64,000 bases of DNA from Bryobacterales bacterium (GCA_016721425.1 JADKID010000009.1:62001-126000), one strand, 5' to 3'. Counted from the stretch's first letter, positions 1 through 9,400 are shown. Notes: generated from the letters alone by a model not told the origin. Program-made: numbers and translations.

Positions 1-2724
1 GTTGGTGTGGTTGAACAGGTTGGTGGACTCCATGAAGAACTCGGGGCGCCAACGTTCCCTGACGACGAAGCTACGCGAGTAGCGCAGGTTCAGCTCATAT
101 AGATTCGGGGCGCGCAGGGTGTTGCGGCCGACGAAGAGAGGCCGCTGATAGGCGTTGCCGGTGGAGGCATCGCCGTTGAGCGGGCGGTTGCTGCCGAGGT
201 TGAAGGCCTCACCATGTTGGATCACGACCGCCGCCGCGAAGCGGTTGTTGTTGGCCAGATAGCGGAGGGCCTTGTTTTCCACCGTGGTGGAAGGAGTCCA
301 AACGCCGTTGGCGTTGAAGGCGTGACGGCGATCTGTGAGGGAGTCGCCGCGATCCCGGCGGCGATTGGTGGGATCGGATAGAAGGAAGGCGCCGCTATCG
401 ATGTTGTTCTGCTCCGGCGCATCGTCGATGGCGTGGGACCAGGTCCAGGTGGCGAACATCTCGAAGCCGCGGGAGAAGCGCTTGTTTACGGTGGTGTTGA
501 GACCGTGATAGACGGACTGGCCGACGCTTTCCGCGCTGAGAATGTTGCCGAAACCAGTGATGGGCCTAGCGCCGCCAAAGATGGGACGGCCGTCGGCGAG
601 GGTGTTGCCAGTGAGGCCCAGGTTGATGTTGCGCCAGATGGGCAGGCGGTTGCCGCGGGTGAAGAGGTAGGTGGCGGTGATGCCGATGTTCGACGTGATC
701 TCACGGCTCAGGCTGACATTGCCGTTGGCGGAGTAGAGATTGGCAAAGCCCGGATCCACCGTGGTGATGTCCTGCAGGGGCAGAGCGAAACCGGTGGGGA
801 TACTCGTGAAAACGTTCGGAAACGCGGGCGCGATGGCCGATGAGGGGGCGACGTTGACGCTGAAGAAGATGGGCGTCCCGTTGTTGAGGATGGACTTGCG
901 ATAGGTGTCGGTCTGGAAGGGATCGTAGAAGACGCCGCCGCTGGCGCGCAGCACGGTTTTGCCCATGCCGATGGCGAGGCCGAGGCGAGGCGCGAAGTTG
1001 TTCTTATCGGTGCGAAACTTCTGCGAGTAGGCAAACGGTGAACTCTGGTTGGCGCCGGGCGGCGAGTAGACGTCGTAGCGCAGGCCGTAGATGAGGGTGA
1101 TATTGGCGCGCGGCTTCCACTGATCCTGGCCGTAGATGCCGGTGAAGAGTGAGTTGTACTTCATCGAGGGCTCGCCGAGGGTCTGGGCGAAGGAAGTGTA
1201 GCCCTTCGGCGCGGTGCCGGCCTTGGCGGCGAGGTAAGCGGCGATATTCGGGAAGGTATAGTTGGCGGAGACGGCCTGGATCTGGGTGTCGCGAATGGAG
1301 CGGATGCTGCCGCCGAACTTCAGCGAATGGCGATCGAGGTTATAGCTGAGGTTATCGCTGAACTCCGGGGTGGCCTCTTCGTAGACAAAACCGGCGTCGA
1401 GAGTGTTGCCGAAGTTGGCGACGCCGGCGATGGTGATGGCGGGGCCGGTGCCGGTGGCCTCGAAGCGATTCTGCTGCTGGGAGCGATAGGGCATCTGGAA
1501 GCGCGCCTCATTGACTAGGCGGGGCGAGAGGATGGAGATCAACTGGGCGGCGCCACCGTGTGAGCGATCGACGAACTTCCAGGTGCGATCGATGAGGAAG
1601 AGGCCGCCGATGGTGGCCGAGTTGTAGGGCGAATCGTTGCGGTGGCCATTGTAGCGGAGCGACAAACGGTGCGAATTCGTGATCTGGATGTCGGTTTTGG
1701 CCATGAAAAACGTCACATTTTGCGCAAACGGGATGGCATCGGCGTAGCTGGCGGGGAGGCCCAGCTGGGCGATGGTGGCGGGCGAAACAGTGACAGGGGC
1801 GGGCAGATCGCGCTTGACCTTCTCATAGGCGCCGAACCAGAAGACGCGGTCTTTGACGACGCGGCCGCCGGCATCGGCGAAGAAGGCGTTGACGTTGACC
1901 TCGGGCGTGGGGCGATTGAAAGCGAGAAGAGCCGGCCGGGCGGAGAAGGGTGTGCGGCGGAAGATATAGCCGCCCTCGCCGTGGAGATCGTTGGCGCCTG
2001 ACTTGGTGATGGTATTGAAGACCGTGCCGACTGTGTTGCCGAACTCCGGGGAGAAGCCGTTGGAGACCTGCTGGATCTCCTGGACCCAGGTATTGGAGAC
2101 GGGCATGAGGCGGATGCCGGCGCGATCGCTCTGAACATTGTTGGAGCCATCGAGCTGGTAGTTGATGCGGCCGGCAAATCCGTTGGCGTTGAGCTTGCGG
2201 GGCACGCCGAACTCGGTGTTGCCGCGGCCGCTGACGTTGGGCTGCTGGAGGATGAAGTTGTAGGGGTTGCGTGACAGGAGCGGCAGGTTGGCGATAGCGT
2301 TGGAACTGAGGGTACTGCCCTGATCAATGCGGGAGGGATCCACGACGGGAGCGGCAGCGGAGACGAGGATCTCGGCGGAGACGCCCTTCATGGAGAGTGC
2401 GATGTCGATGGTTGCAGTGGCGCCGGCGTTCAGCTCGATGCCGCCGCGCTTGACGGGGGCGAAGCCTTCGGCATCGACGGCGATCTCGTATTCGCCCAGT
2501 GGGAGGACGTTGAAGCGGTAAAGTCCGCTGGCGGAGGTGACGGAGGATTGAGCGTAGCCGGTGCCCTTGTTGAGGATCCTGACGTTGGCCTTGGGGACGG
2601 ATGCGCCGGCCGGATCGGTGACCGTGCCGATGATCTGGCCGTTCATAGCGGCGGCCTGACCGAAGGCGGCCGGCGCGGTGAGAGACACGAAGGCGATAAT
2701 CGAAACCCAGTTTCTAGTGACCAT
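1..2724 (-). CDS. Oar-like TonB-dependent receptor (3' end outside window)
   Basis: Outer-membrane receptor, probably for import of a large oligosaccharide or peptide; the substrate cannot be read from sequence. The frame is open for 908 codons from ATG at 2724 to the window edge. A signal peptide ends near an AFGQ site at about residue 18. It is followed by a carboxypeptidase-regulatory-like beta-sandwich (about 22-105; TVTDPAGASVP, then YRFNVLPLGEYEI), a plug region with NAIANLPLLSRNP and a QLDGSNN motif, and a long barrel. The last visible residues, STNLFNHTN, match the near-C-terminal motif of this family, so only about 50-80 residues should be missing. It lies 78 bp downstream of the MFS gene on the same strand, so the sugar isomerase, transporter and receptor may be one unit. 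The family is certain, the ligand unknown. Confidence 0.9.
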   Translation of the reverse strand, partial: MVTRNWVSIIAFVSLTAPAAFGQAAAMNGQIIGTVTDPAGASVPKANVRILNKGTGYAQSSVTSASGLYRFNVLPLGEYEIAVDAEGFAPVKRGGIELNAGATATIDIALSMKGVSAEILVSAAAPVVDPSRIDQGSTLSSNAIANLPLLSRNPYNFILQQPNVSGRGNTEFGVPRKLNANGFAGRINYQLDGSNNVQSDRAGIRLMPVSNTWVQEIQQVSNGFSPEFGNTVGTVFNTITKSGANDLHGEGGYIFRRTPFSARPALLAFNRPTPEVNVNAFFADAGGRVVKDRVFWFGAYEKVKRDLPAPVTVSPATIAQLGLPASYADAIPFAQNVTFFMAKTDIQITNSHRLSLRYNGHRNDSPYNSATIGGLFLIDRTWKFVDRSHGGAAQLISILSPRLVNEARFQMPYRSQQQNRFEATGTGPAITIAGVANFGNTLDAGFVYEEATPEFSDNLSYNLDRHSLKFGGSIRSIRDTQIQAVSANYTFPNIAAYLAAKAGTAPKGYTSFAQTLGEPSMKYNSLFTGIYGQDQWKPRANITLIYGLRYDVYSPPGANQSSPFAYSQKFRTDKNNFAPRLGLAIGMGKTVLRASGGVFYDPFQTDTYRKSILNNGTPIFFSVNVAPSSAIAPAFPNVFTSIPTGFALPLQDITTVDPGFANLYSANGNVSLSREITSNIGITATYLFTRGNRLPIWRNINLGLTGNTLADGRPIFGGARPITGFGNILSAESVGQSVYHGLNTTVNKRFSRGFEMFATWTWSHAIDDAPEQNNIDSGAFLLSDPTNRRRDRGDSLTDRRHAFNANGVWTPSTTVENKALRYLANNNRFAAAVVIQHGEAFNLGSNRPLNGDASTGNAYQRPLFVGRNTLRAPNLYELNLRYSRSFVVRERWRPEFFMESTNLFNHTN

Positions 2725-2802
2725 AGGCGGAAGGTGACCCCTTGTTATCTCTCTATGAGATGCAGAGGGCTGGGATTGGGTTCGATTTCCTGGCGCGGGG
2801 CT

Positions 2803-4137
2803 TCAGGCTGCCGGGCTGGACGGATCGTCAATGTGGATGGGCTGGCGCACCAGCAGCAGGTATGCGGCGGCGGCGGCGAGGCTGATGGCGGCGCTCAGCA
2901 TGAGTGCCTGGGAGAAGCTGCCAGTGCGCTGCACGATGAATCCGGTGACGGCCGGGGCGAGGGCGCCACCGAGATAGCCGCCAAAATTCTGAATGGAGCC
3001 CAGGGAGGCGGTGAACTGGCCAGGCGCGGCGACGGGGACGGTGGCCCAGGCGGCGCTGCTGGCGATGTAGATGAGGAAGAGTGCGACGGAAATGAAGGCG
3101 AGGGCGAGCTCGTTTGACTTGGCCCACACGGTGCCCAGCGTACAGGCGGAAATGCCGCAGAGGGCACAGGTCATGAGGAGTTTGCGGCCGCCCATGGGGG
3201 ACCATCCGCGCCTGGTGAGATAGTCGCAGAGCCAGCCGCCGGTGACGGCGCCGACGCAGCCGAAGAAGTAGGGGATGGCGGCGAGAACGCCGACGCGCGC
3301 GACGCTCATGTGGCGCTCATGCTCGAGGTAGTAAGGCAGCCATCCGGTGAAGAGCCACAGGGTGTAGATGGTTCCGAAGAAGCCGGCGATCATGCCCCAG
3401 GTTGTCCGATGAGCGAAGAGCAGACGCCATTCGGCGAAGCTGGGCGGGCGGGTGGTGGTGTTCTCGTCGCCCTCCGTCAGGTAGCGGCGCTCTTCCGGGG
3501 TGAGGGCCACTTCGGACGGATCCCGGTAGAGCATCCACCAGACTCCGGCGAGGAGAATGCCGACGCCGCCGACGATGATGAACATCCAGCGCCAACTCAG
3601 GGTGAGCATCAGAAAGGTGAGCAGGGGCACCGCGACGAAATTGCCGAGGGACGAGGCAGACTGGCACAGCCCGGTGGCGAAGCCGCGCTCGCGGATGCCG
3701 AACCAATCGCGCACCACGCGCGCGCCACCCGGAAAGAGGGGGGCCTCGCCGATGCCAAGCGCGACACGGGCGGCGACAAATGAGCCGAAGCTGGTGACAA
3801 AGCCGCCGGCTGCCTGTGCGGCTGACCAGCCGAAGAGGCCGAGGCCGAGGAGCCTGCGCGGGCCGTAGCGATCGATCAGCCCGCCGACGGGCAGTTGCGA
3901 AAAGGCATAAGCCCACAGGAAGGCTGAGAGCAACAGGCCCATCTGGGCGACGGGGATGCCCAGTTCGTCCTGAATCAGCTTATTGGCGACGGACAGGGTG
4001 GCGCGGTCTACGTAGTTGAGGGCGCCGCCGGCAACGAGGAGAGTAATCGACCAGCGCTGAATCGAGATGATGCGCGGCGAGCGTCCTGGCGTGGTGCTGG
4101 CTGGGGAGGCTGGCTGGGCGGGGTGATTTTCTGACAC
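2803..4137 (-). CDS. MFS transporter, anion:cation symporter (sugar-acid) type
   Basis: Inner-membrane major facilitator of 444 aa, a normal length, with about 12 hydrophobic segments. NYVDRAT in TM1 (41-47) and motif A, GGLIDRYGPRR at 85-95, fit the ACS family (hexuronate, galactonate and glucarate permeases). The hydrophilic N-terminus (about 25 residues) is Pro/Ser-rich. It lies between an exported TIM-barrel isomerase upstream and a TonB receptor downstream on the same strand, and an enolase-superfamily dehydratase occurs 6 kb away. Together these suggest uptake of a sugar acid, which is inference from family and context. The start ATG at 4137 leaves 78 bp to the isomerase stop, compatible with one operon. 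Confidence 0.85.
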   Translation of the reverse strand: MSENHPAQPASPASTTPGRSPRIISIQRWSITLLVAGGALNYVDRATLSVANKLIQDELGIPVAQMGLLLSAFLWAYAFSQLPVGGLIDRYGPRRLLGLGLFGWSAAQAAGGFVTSFGSFVAARVALGIGEAPLFPGGARVVRDWFGIRERGFATGLCQSASSLGNFVAVPLLTFLMLTLSWRWMFIIVGGVGILLAGVWWMLYRDPSEVALTPEERRYLTEGDENTTTRPPSFAEWRLLFAHRTTWGMIAGFFGTIYTLWLFTGWLPYYLEHERHMSVARVGVLAAIPYFFGCVGAVTGGWLCDYLTRRGWSPMGGRKLLMTCALCGISACTLGTVWAKSNELALAFISVALFLIYIASSAAWATVPVAAPGQFTASLGSIQNFGGYLGGALAPAVTGFIVQRTGSFSQALMLSAAISLAAAAAYLLLVRQPIHIDDPSSPAA

Positions 4138-4215
4138 TGACCATCATACTGGAAGCGGGGGCGGGCGCCGGATGGGTAGCCGGCGCCGGAAGCAGGCGCA
4201 AAGACTGATGCCGGA

Positions 4216-5145
4216 CTAAGCCGCGGGCTTGCCGCCGGCTTCGGCCAGGTACTGACGCATCGTTTTTGCGTAGTGGGGGAAGGCTACCTCCGGCTCTTCG
4301 ATCTCGGGGTGCCAGCGCTTTTCCCACTCGAAGCAGTAGTAGCCTTTGTAGCCGGCACGGGCCAGCACGTTCACCGTTTCCTTGACGGGAATGTCGCCCG
4401 CCCCTGTCAGGACGTAGCGACGGTCTTCCTTGGTCTTGCCGGGGAGAGGGCGGGAGTCTTTGAGGTGGGTGTGGCGGATGTACTTGCCCAGGTCGCGGTA
4501 GGTGTCGGAGGGCTTCTCACCCTCGATGCAGGTATGGTGGGCGTCCCAGAGAAAGGCGACGTTTTTCGACTTGGCGCCGGTGAGGATCGGCACGATGTCT
4601 TCGGCGCGGCGGAACTCACCGTGCGATTCGACGATGATGGTGACCCCGGCCGGTTTGGCGTACTGGCCGAGCTCGTGGAGACCTTCGGCGATGCGCGCGA
4701 TGGTGACCTTGTGGTCCTCGCCGGGCAGGAACTGATTGGGGAACACGCGGACGTAGGGGGCGTGCATGGCGTGGGCGAGATCAATGAAGCGGCGAGCTTC
4801 GTCCATGTGCTTGGCGCGTTTGGCGGGATCGGGTTCGTGCATCTGGGCGGAGGCGCCGAGGTCGGAGATGCGGAGATCGGCGGCGGCCAGATCCTGGAGC
4901 GTGCCTTTCAGGCGGGTGCCGCTGAACTCGGCGCACTTGGGCAGATCCAGCTCATTGAGGATGCCGCGCAATTCGAGAGCGGCGAAGCCCCAGGACGAAG
5001 TGTTCTTGACGATGGTGTTCCAATCCCACTTGGGACAGCCCAGGGTGGATACGGCAAGGGGTAGGCGGCCGGCTGGCTTGGCCGAGCCAACGGCGGCGCT
5101 CACCGCCGCGGAGGCGGCCAGTCTCAGAAGTTCACGGCGATTCAT
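4216..5145 (-). CDS. Exported sugar phosphate isomerase/epimerase-like TIM barrel
   Basis: 309-aa xylose-isomerase-like TIM barrel (AP_endonuc_2 type). The N-terminus MNRREL followed by a long Ala-rich hydrophobic run (about 8-22) looks like a twin-arginine or Sec signal, so the enzyme is probably exported or membrane-tethered. Barrel features include ALELRG after the first strand, IIVESHGEF (metal-ligand Glu) and FLWDAHHTC, then HTHLKDSR and CFEWEKRW, the usual Glu-Asp-His-Glu metal set of the family. Epimerase or isomerase of a sugar or sugar acid is likely; the exact substrate is unknown. It is the first gene of the minus-strand run ending in the TonB receptor. There is no Shine-Dalgarno before ATG 5145; a TAATAT box lies 6 nt upstream (see promoter entry). 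Confidence 0.82.
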   Translation of the reverse strand: MNRRELLRLAASAAVSAAVGSAKPAGRLPLAVSTLGCPKWDWNTIVKNTSSWGFAALELRGILNELDLPKCAEFSGTRLKGTLQDLAAADLRISDLGASAQMHEPDPAKRAKHMDEARRFIDLAHAMHAPYVRVFPNQFLPGEDHKVTIARIAEGLHELGQYAKPAGVTIIVESHGEFRRAEDIVPILTGAKSKNVAFLWDAHHTCIEGEKPSDTYRDLGKYIRHTHLKDSRPLPGKTKEDRRYVLTGAGDIPVKETVNVLARAGYKGYYCFEWEKRWHPEIEEPEVAFPHYAKTMRQYLAEAGGKPAA

Positions 5146-5212
5146 AACTAGATATTAGTGGAACTTTCGGATGGGCGGGCGCGGGTGGAGGCTCGCATAC
5201 ACTAATAAGACG
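5146..5212. promoter_or_regulatory. Divergent, probably leaderless promoter region with 8-bp inverted repeat
   Basis: The 67 bp between two divergent starts contain TATTAGTG at 5153-5160 and its exact reverse complement CACTAATA at 5200-5207. On each strand an AT-rich box ends just before the start codon: TAATAT 6 nt from ATG 5145 on the minus strand, and TAATAA 4 nt from ATG 5213 on the plus strand. Neither start has a Shine-Dalgarno at normal spacing. A -10 box at that distance would put transcription start at the start codon. No good -35 is seen. The repeat could also be an operator. No experiment supports this. Confidence 0.4.
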
Positions 5213-6709
5213 ATGCGTGCCCTGACCCTGCTGGCGCTTGCCGCCGTTTCCGTTTGTGCCCAGACGATCGACACGGCCGCGCTGGATGCCGCGGTTGAGA
5301 AGGCACGGGTGACGTTTCGTGCGCCGGGGATCGCCGTGGGACTGGTGCGCGGCAATGAGGTGATCTACCTGAAGGGCTTTGGCGTAAAGCGGCTGGGTGG
5401 GAACGAGGCCGTGACTCCGGATACGCGGTTTGCCATCGCGTCCACGACGAAGGCATTTGCGAGCACGGCCGCGGCGATGTTGGTGGACGAGGGCAAGATG
5501 CAGTGGGAGGATCATCCCGGCAGGCATTTGGCAGGCTTTCGGCTGGCCGATGCGCAGGCCAACGCGCTGGTGACGATGCGCGACATCCTCTCGCATCGCA
5601 CAGGACTAAGCCGCAATGACGTGCTTTGGACGGGCGCCGGTTGGACGCGTGCGGAGATTCTGCGGCATATCGTCGAGGTACCGCTGACGAAGCCGTTTCG
5701 CTCCAACTGGCAGTATCAGAACATCATGTTCATGGCGGCCGGGGAGGCTGTGGGCCAAGCCAGTGGCGGGACGTGGGAGATGTTTCTCGGCACGCGGATT
5801 CTTAATCCGCTGGGGATGAGCAACACAGGCTTCAACGCAGTTGACGCGCAGCGGGCCGCCGACGTGGCCAGTCCTCACTTGGCGGATCACGGGGCGGTGA
5901 AAGAGGGCAAGTGGCACGATGTCTCCAATATCGGCTCGGCCGGCTCGATGAACTCATCGGTGCGGGACATGACGAAGTGGCTGAGGCTGCAAATGGGCGG
6001 CGGGGTGTACGACGGGCAGAGGCTGGTGAGCGAGAAGAGTCTGCGGGAGACGCACTCGCCGCAGATGGTGGTAAGGGATGAGGCGCCGTGGGGGGAGTTG
6101 AATCCGGAATCGAATCTGCGCAGCTACGGCATGGGGTGGTTCGTGCAGGACTACCGGGGCCGGCAACTGATCTCGCATGGCGGCGCGATCGACGGTTTCC
6201 GGGCGCAAGCGGGGTTCCTACCGAAGGAGCAGATTGGCTTCATCATTCTGACGAATGTGAACGTCACGAGCGTGGTGGAGAGTTTGCGCTATGCGTTGCT
6301 GGACATTGTGCTGAATGTTCCGGAGCCGCGGCGGGACTGGGCCACGCTGTACAAGACGGTGCTGGACCGGCAGGAGCGCGAGGCGGACGCGAAGAAGAAA
6401 GACATGCTGGCGAAGCGCGTGGCGGGTACGCGGCCCTCGCTGGCGTTGGCGGAATATGCTGGGGCGTACGAGAACGCGGGCTACGGGGTGGCGCGGGTGG
6501 CGGCGCTGGCGGACGGGCTGCAACTAGAGTGGGGTACGTGGAAGCTGACGCTGGGCCACTGGCATTTCGACGTGTTTCAGACCAAGGACGACGACTCCAA
6601 CCAGGCGAACACGCCGGCGCAGTTTCTGTTGAACGCGGAAGGCAAGGTGGAGGGCGTGCGGTTTCTGGAGCAGACGTTCCGGCGACGGGCTGCGAGGGAG
6701 GGAAAGTGA
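5213..6709 (+). CDS. Exported serine hydrolase, class C beta-lactamase/esterase fold
   Basis: 498-aa beta-lactamase-related serine hydrolase (Beta-lactamase, PF00144 type). The chosen start, ATG 5213, gives a clean signal peptide (MRALTLLALAAVSVCAQ). An upstream in-frame GTG/ATG extension at 5171 would hide it. Catalytic motifs are S77-T-T-K80, the YxN-like Y168-Q-N and H322-G-G (KTG equivalent). The C-terminal ~120 residues resemble the lipocalin-like DUF3471 tail common in these esterases and peptidases. The likely role is periplasmic hydrolysis of an ester, amide or D-amino-acid peptide; antibiotic resistance should not be assumed. The next gene follows after 1 bp, so the two are co-transcribed. 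Confidence 0.88.
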   Translation: MRALTLLALAAVSVCAQTIDTAALDAAVEKARVTFRAPGIAVGLVRGNEVIYLKGFGVKRLGGNEAVTPDTRFAIASTTKAFASTAAAMLVDEGKMQWEDHPGRHLAGFRLADAQANALVTMRDILSHRTGLSRNDVLWTGAGWTRAEILRHIVEVPLTKPFRSNWQYQNIMFMAAGEAVGQASGGTWEMFLGTRILNPLGMSNTGFNAVDAQRAADVASPHLADHGAVKEGKWHDVSNIGSAGSMNSSVRDMTKWLRLQMGGGVYDGQRLVSEKSLRETHSPQMVVRDEAPWGELNPESNLRSYGMGWFVQDYRGRQLISHGGAIDGFRAQAGFLPKEQIGFIILTNVNVTSVVESLRYALLDIVLNVPEPRRDWATLYKTVLDRQEREADAKKKDMLAKRVAGTRPSLALAEYAGAYENAGYGVARVAALADGLQLEWGTWKLTLGHWHFDVFQTKDDDSNQANTPAQFLLNAEGKVEGVRFLEQTFRRRAAREGK

Positions 6710-6710
6710 G

Positions 6711-8546
6711 ATGAATCGACGCGAGTTCGCTTTGACGCCCCTGGTGGCGGGTGCGGCGTGCTCGCGGCCGGATTCGCGTGCTGCTGAGGCGGGTGGGTGG
6801 CCGACACGGTGGAATACGTCGCTGATCGAACACGCGGTGAAGGCGCGGAATCTGCGGTTTGACGAGGACAAGCAGATGATCCGCGTGATCCTGGGGCCGG
6901 AGTACCGGTATCACACCAAGTTGCGGGAATGCCAGGCGCATCCGACGCGGGACTCGCTGGAGTATGCGCTGTTTCTGCTGGAGGATGGCGCTCCGGCGAG
7001 CGTGGAGCGGGCGCGGAAGATTCTGGCGCGGGTGATTGCGTTGCAGGTGACAGACCCGGCGAGCCAGTGGTACGGAATCTGGGGCTGGTATCTGCAGGAG
7101 CCGCCGGAGAAGATGGCTCCGGCCGATTGGAACTGGGCTGATTTTAACGGGTCGCTTCTGTTGCTGGCGGAGTTGCGGCACGGCGGGAGGCTGGGTGGGG
7201 AGTTGCGCGCCGGGGTGCGCGAGGCGATCCGGCACGCGGCGCACTCGGTGCGGCGGCGGAACGTATCGATGGCGTACACGAACATCGCGGTGAAGGGGAC
7301 GTTTGTGACGCTGGCGGCGGCGGAGTTGCTGGGGGATGAGGAACTGGGCGCGTATGCGCGGGAGCGGATCGTGCGGCTGGGCCGGCAGATTGACGAGACG
7401 GGCTCGTTTGCGGAGTACAACTCGCCGACGTATGCCCGGGTGACGCTGACGAACCTGACGCGGATCCGGATGTTTGTGAAGGATCAGGAAGCGCGCCGGC
7501 GAGCCGCGGCGATAGAGCGGCGCACCTGGCTGCATCTGGCCTCGCACTGGGACGTCGCGCGAATGCAATTCACGGGGCCAATGAGCCGGTGCTACGGGAA
7601 CGACGCAGGGGCGCCGGTATGGCTGGAGAAGGCGCTGGACCGGAAGTTGGGCTTGTGCGATCTGGATCAGAGATCCTCCGATGACGGCGAGGCGGCCATC
7701 CACGACTACCGGTGCCCGGCGGATCTGGCGCCGCGTTTTCTGACGCCGGTAGCGGGCACGGAGCATCGGGAGGTTTTCATTGCAGCGCCGCCGACGCAGG
7801 GGACCAGCTATTTCGGCAAGGCGTTCTCGCTGGGTTCGGCGAACCGCTCGGATTTCTGGGTGCAGCGGCGGCCGCTGCTCGGGTACTTCGGTGATACGGG
7901 GCGGCCGGCGCGGGTGGTGCAACTGCGGGTGATCAAGGACGGGTACGACTTTTCCTCGGCGCTGTTCTTCTCTGTGCAGCAAGGACCGCGTGTGCTGGGG
8001 CTGATCAACTTCCGCAATCCAGGCGGGGACAAGCACATCTCGCTGGATCCGATCAAAGACGGCACGTTTGTGTGCGGGCGGCTGTTCGCCGAGCTGGATT
8101 TCGAGGGGCTGCCGGACGGGTTCACGGTGATGGAGCAGGATGGGGGCGTGGAGATGCAATCCGGACTGCTGGCCGCGCGGCTGCGGGTAGTGGAGGCGCG
8201 GTTTGGCGCGCATCAGCCGGTGGTGAAGATCAGCAAGACGACGCAGAGCCTCACGCTGACGATGGACTTTAAGCCGCCGGAGGGTGCGCGGGTGGTGCGG
8301 TGGAGCGAGACGGGGCAGGCGTACCTGGCGTTCACGCTGGAGTTGGCTGAACCGGGCGCCACCCTCTCCCGCGAGGTGTGCCGGGCTACGACAGGGGGCG
8401 GCGTCATCCGATTGCGCTGGGGCGACCTGGAACTGGCTGGAGGCACGGGCGTCGCCACGGCCGCGGCACAGAACAGTTTGTTTGAGGGACGTTTGAAACA
8501 GGAACCGGTGCGCATGATCCGCCTGAGCGACGAGCGCCTGGCATAA
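6711..8546 (+). CDS. Exported protein, possible alpha/alpha-toroid polysaccharide lyase-like
   Basis: 611 aa, family not recognised with certainty. MNRREF followed by a short hydrophobic run ending AGAACS suggests a Tat-type or lipoprotein signal. Residues about 50-330 are Trp/Ala/Leu-rich helices (QWYGIWGWY, WNWADFNGSLLLL, YNSPTYARVTL, WLHLASHWDV). These recall the alpha/alpha toroid of alginate or heparinoid lyases and glucuronyl hydrolases. The remaining ~280 residues look like beta-sandwich (GLINFRNPGGDKHI). A strong GGAGG-type ribosome site precedes ATG 6711, 1 bp after the hydrolase stop. Placement between an esterase-fold enzyme and a sugar isomerase fits polysaccharide breakdown, but the activity is inference only. 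Confidence 0.65.
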   Translation: MNRREFALTPLVAGAACSRPDSRAAEAGGWPTRWNTSLIEHAVKARNLRFDEDKQMIRVILGPEYRYHTKLRECQAHPTRDSLEYALFLLEDGAPASVERARKILARVIALQVTDPASQWYGIWGWYLQEPPEKMAPADWNWADFNGSLLLLAELRHGGRLGGELRAGVREAIRHAAHSVRRRNVSMAYTNIAVKGTFVTLAAAELLGDEELGAYARERIVRLGRQIDETGSFAEYNSPTYARVTLTNLTRIRMFVKDQEARRRAAAIERRTWLHLASHWDVARMQFTGPMSRCYGNDAGAPVWLEKALDRKLGLCDLDQRSSDDGEAAIHDYRCPADLAPRFLTPVAGTEHREVFIAAPPTQGTSYFGKAFSLGSANRSDFWVQRRPLLGYFGDTGRPARVVQLRVIKDGYDFSSALFFSVQQGPRVLGLINFRNPGGDKHISLDPIKDGTFVCGRLFAELDFEGLPDGFTVMEQDGGVEMQSGLLAARLRVVEARFGAHQPVVKISKTTQSLTLTMDFKPPEGARVVRWSETGQAYLAFTLELAEPGATLSREVCRATTGGGVIRLRWGDLELAGGTGVATAAAQNSLFEGRLKQEPVRMIRLSDERLA

Positions 8547-8562
8547 GATGGGAGCCGCCACT

Positions 8563-9396
8563 ATGATTACACGCCGACAGATCCTCCTGGCCGCGCTCGC
8601 CGCGCCGGCCGCACCCGCATTTGGAAAGACATCGAAGCTCCAGATCGGTGTCACAGACTGGAACCTGCGCCTATCGGGCAAGGTGGAAGCGGTGGCGCTG
8701 GCCGCCAAGCTGGGATTCCAGGGCGTGGAGGTCAGCCTGGGCCGCACGCCGGTGGACGGCAAACTGCCGATGGACAACGCTACGCTCCAGACGGAGTACC
8801 TAGCCGCGGCCAAGGCGCAGAAGATCGCACTGGCCGGGACGTGCCTGGACATCCTGCACGTGAATTGCGGCAAGAACGAGAAGCTGGCGTTGAAGTGGAT
8901 CGCCGACGGGATCCCGATTACGAAGAAGCTGAACGCGCGAGTGATGCTGATGCCCTTCTTCGGCAAGTGCGAACTGGCGTCCAACGTGGATTACGACTAT
9001 TTGGGCGATGCCTTGAAGGAACTGGGCAAGGAGGCGGAGAAGGCCGGCATCGAGCTGGGGCTGGAGAACACCATCTCCGCGCGCAACAACGTGCGGATCA
9101 TGGAGCGCTCGCAGAGCGAGGCAGTGAAGGTGTATTACGACGTGGGGAACTCCACGCGCTGGGGCCACGACATACTGGAGGAAATCCCCTGGCTGGGGGC
9201 GAAACGGATCTGCCAGTTCCACCTCAAGGACCAGGGCTACATCGGCGAAGGCAAGATCGATTTCCCAGCGGCGATGAAACGAATCATGGAACTCGGGTTC
9301 GAGGGGTTCGCCAACCTGGAAACGGGAAGCCCCTCTAACTCAATAGAGAATGACATGAAGAAGAACCTAGAGTACGTCAGGAAGTTTGTGGCCTGA
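8563..9396 (+). CDS. Exported sugar phosphate isomerase/epimerase-like TIM barrel
   Basis: 277-aa TIM barrel of the same superfamily as the gene at 4216. MITRRQILLAALAAPAAPAFG is a twin-arginine-like export signal. Metal-site strands are visible: VEVSLGR early, LGLENTIS (Glu), YYDVGNS (Asp), CQFHLKD (His) and FANLETG (Glu). ATG 8563 is preferred over ATG 8548 because GGGAG at 8550-8554 sits 8 nt before it. It follows the toroid-like gene after 16 bp, making a three-gene plus-strand operon. The likely role is isomerisation or epimerisation of a released sugar outside the cytoplasm; the substrate is unknown. It ends before a hairpin without a U-tract. Confidence 0.82.
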   Translation: MITRRQILLAALAAPAAPAFGKTSKLQIGVTDWNLRLSGKVEAVALAAKLGFQGVEVSLGRTPVDGKLPMDNATLQTEYLAAAKAQKIALAGTCLDILHVNCGKNEKLALKWIADGIPITKKLNARVMLMPFFGKCELASNVDYDYLGDALKELGKEAEKAGIELGLENTISARNNVRIMERSQSEAVKVYYDVGNSTRWGHDILEEIPWLGAKRICQFHLKDQGYIGEGKIDFPAAMKRIMELGFEGFANLETGSPSNSIENDMKKNLEYVRKFVA

Positions 9397-9400
9397 ACAG

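Noticed and set aside
6264..8984. 906-codon open frame on the minus strand
   Set aside because: Antisense to three well-supported plus-strand genes; Arg/Pro/His-rich with no domain. High GC codon bias keeps it open.
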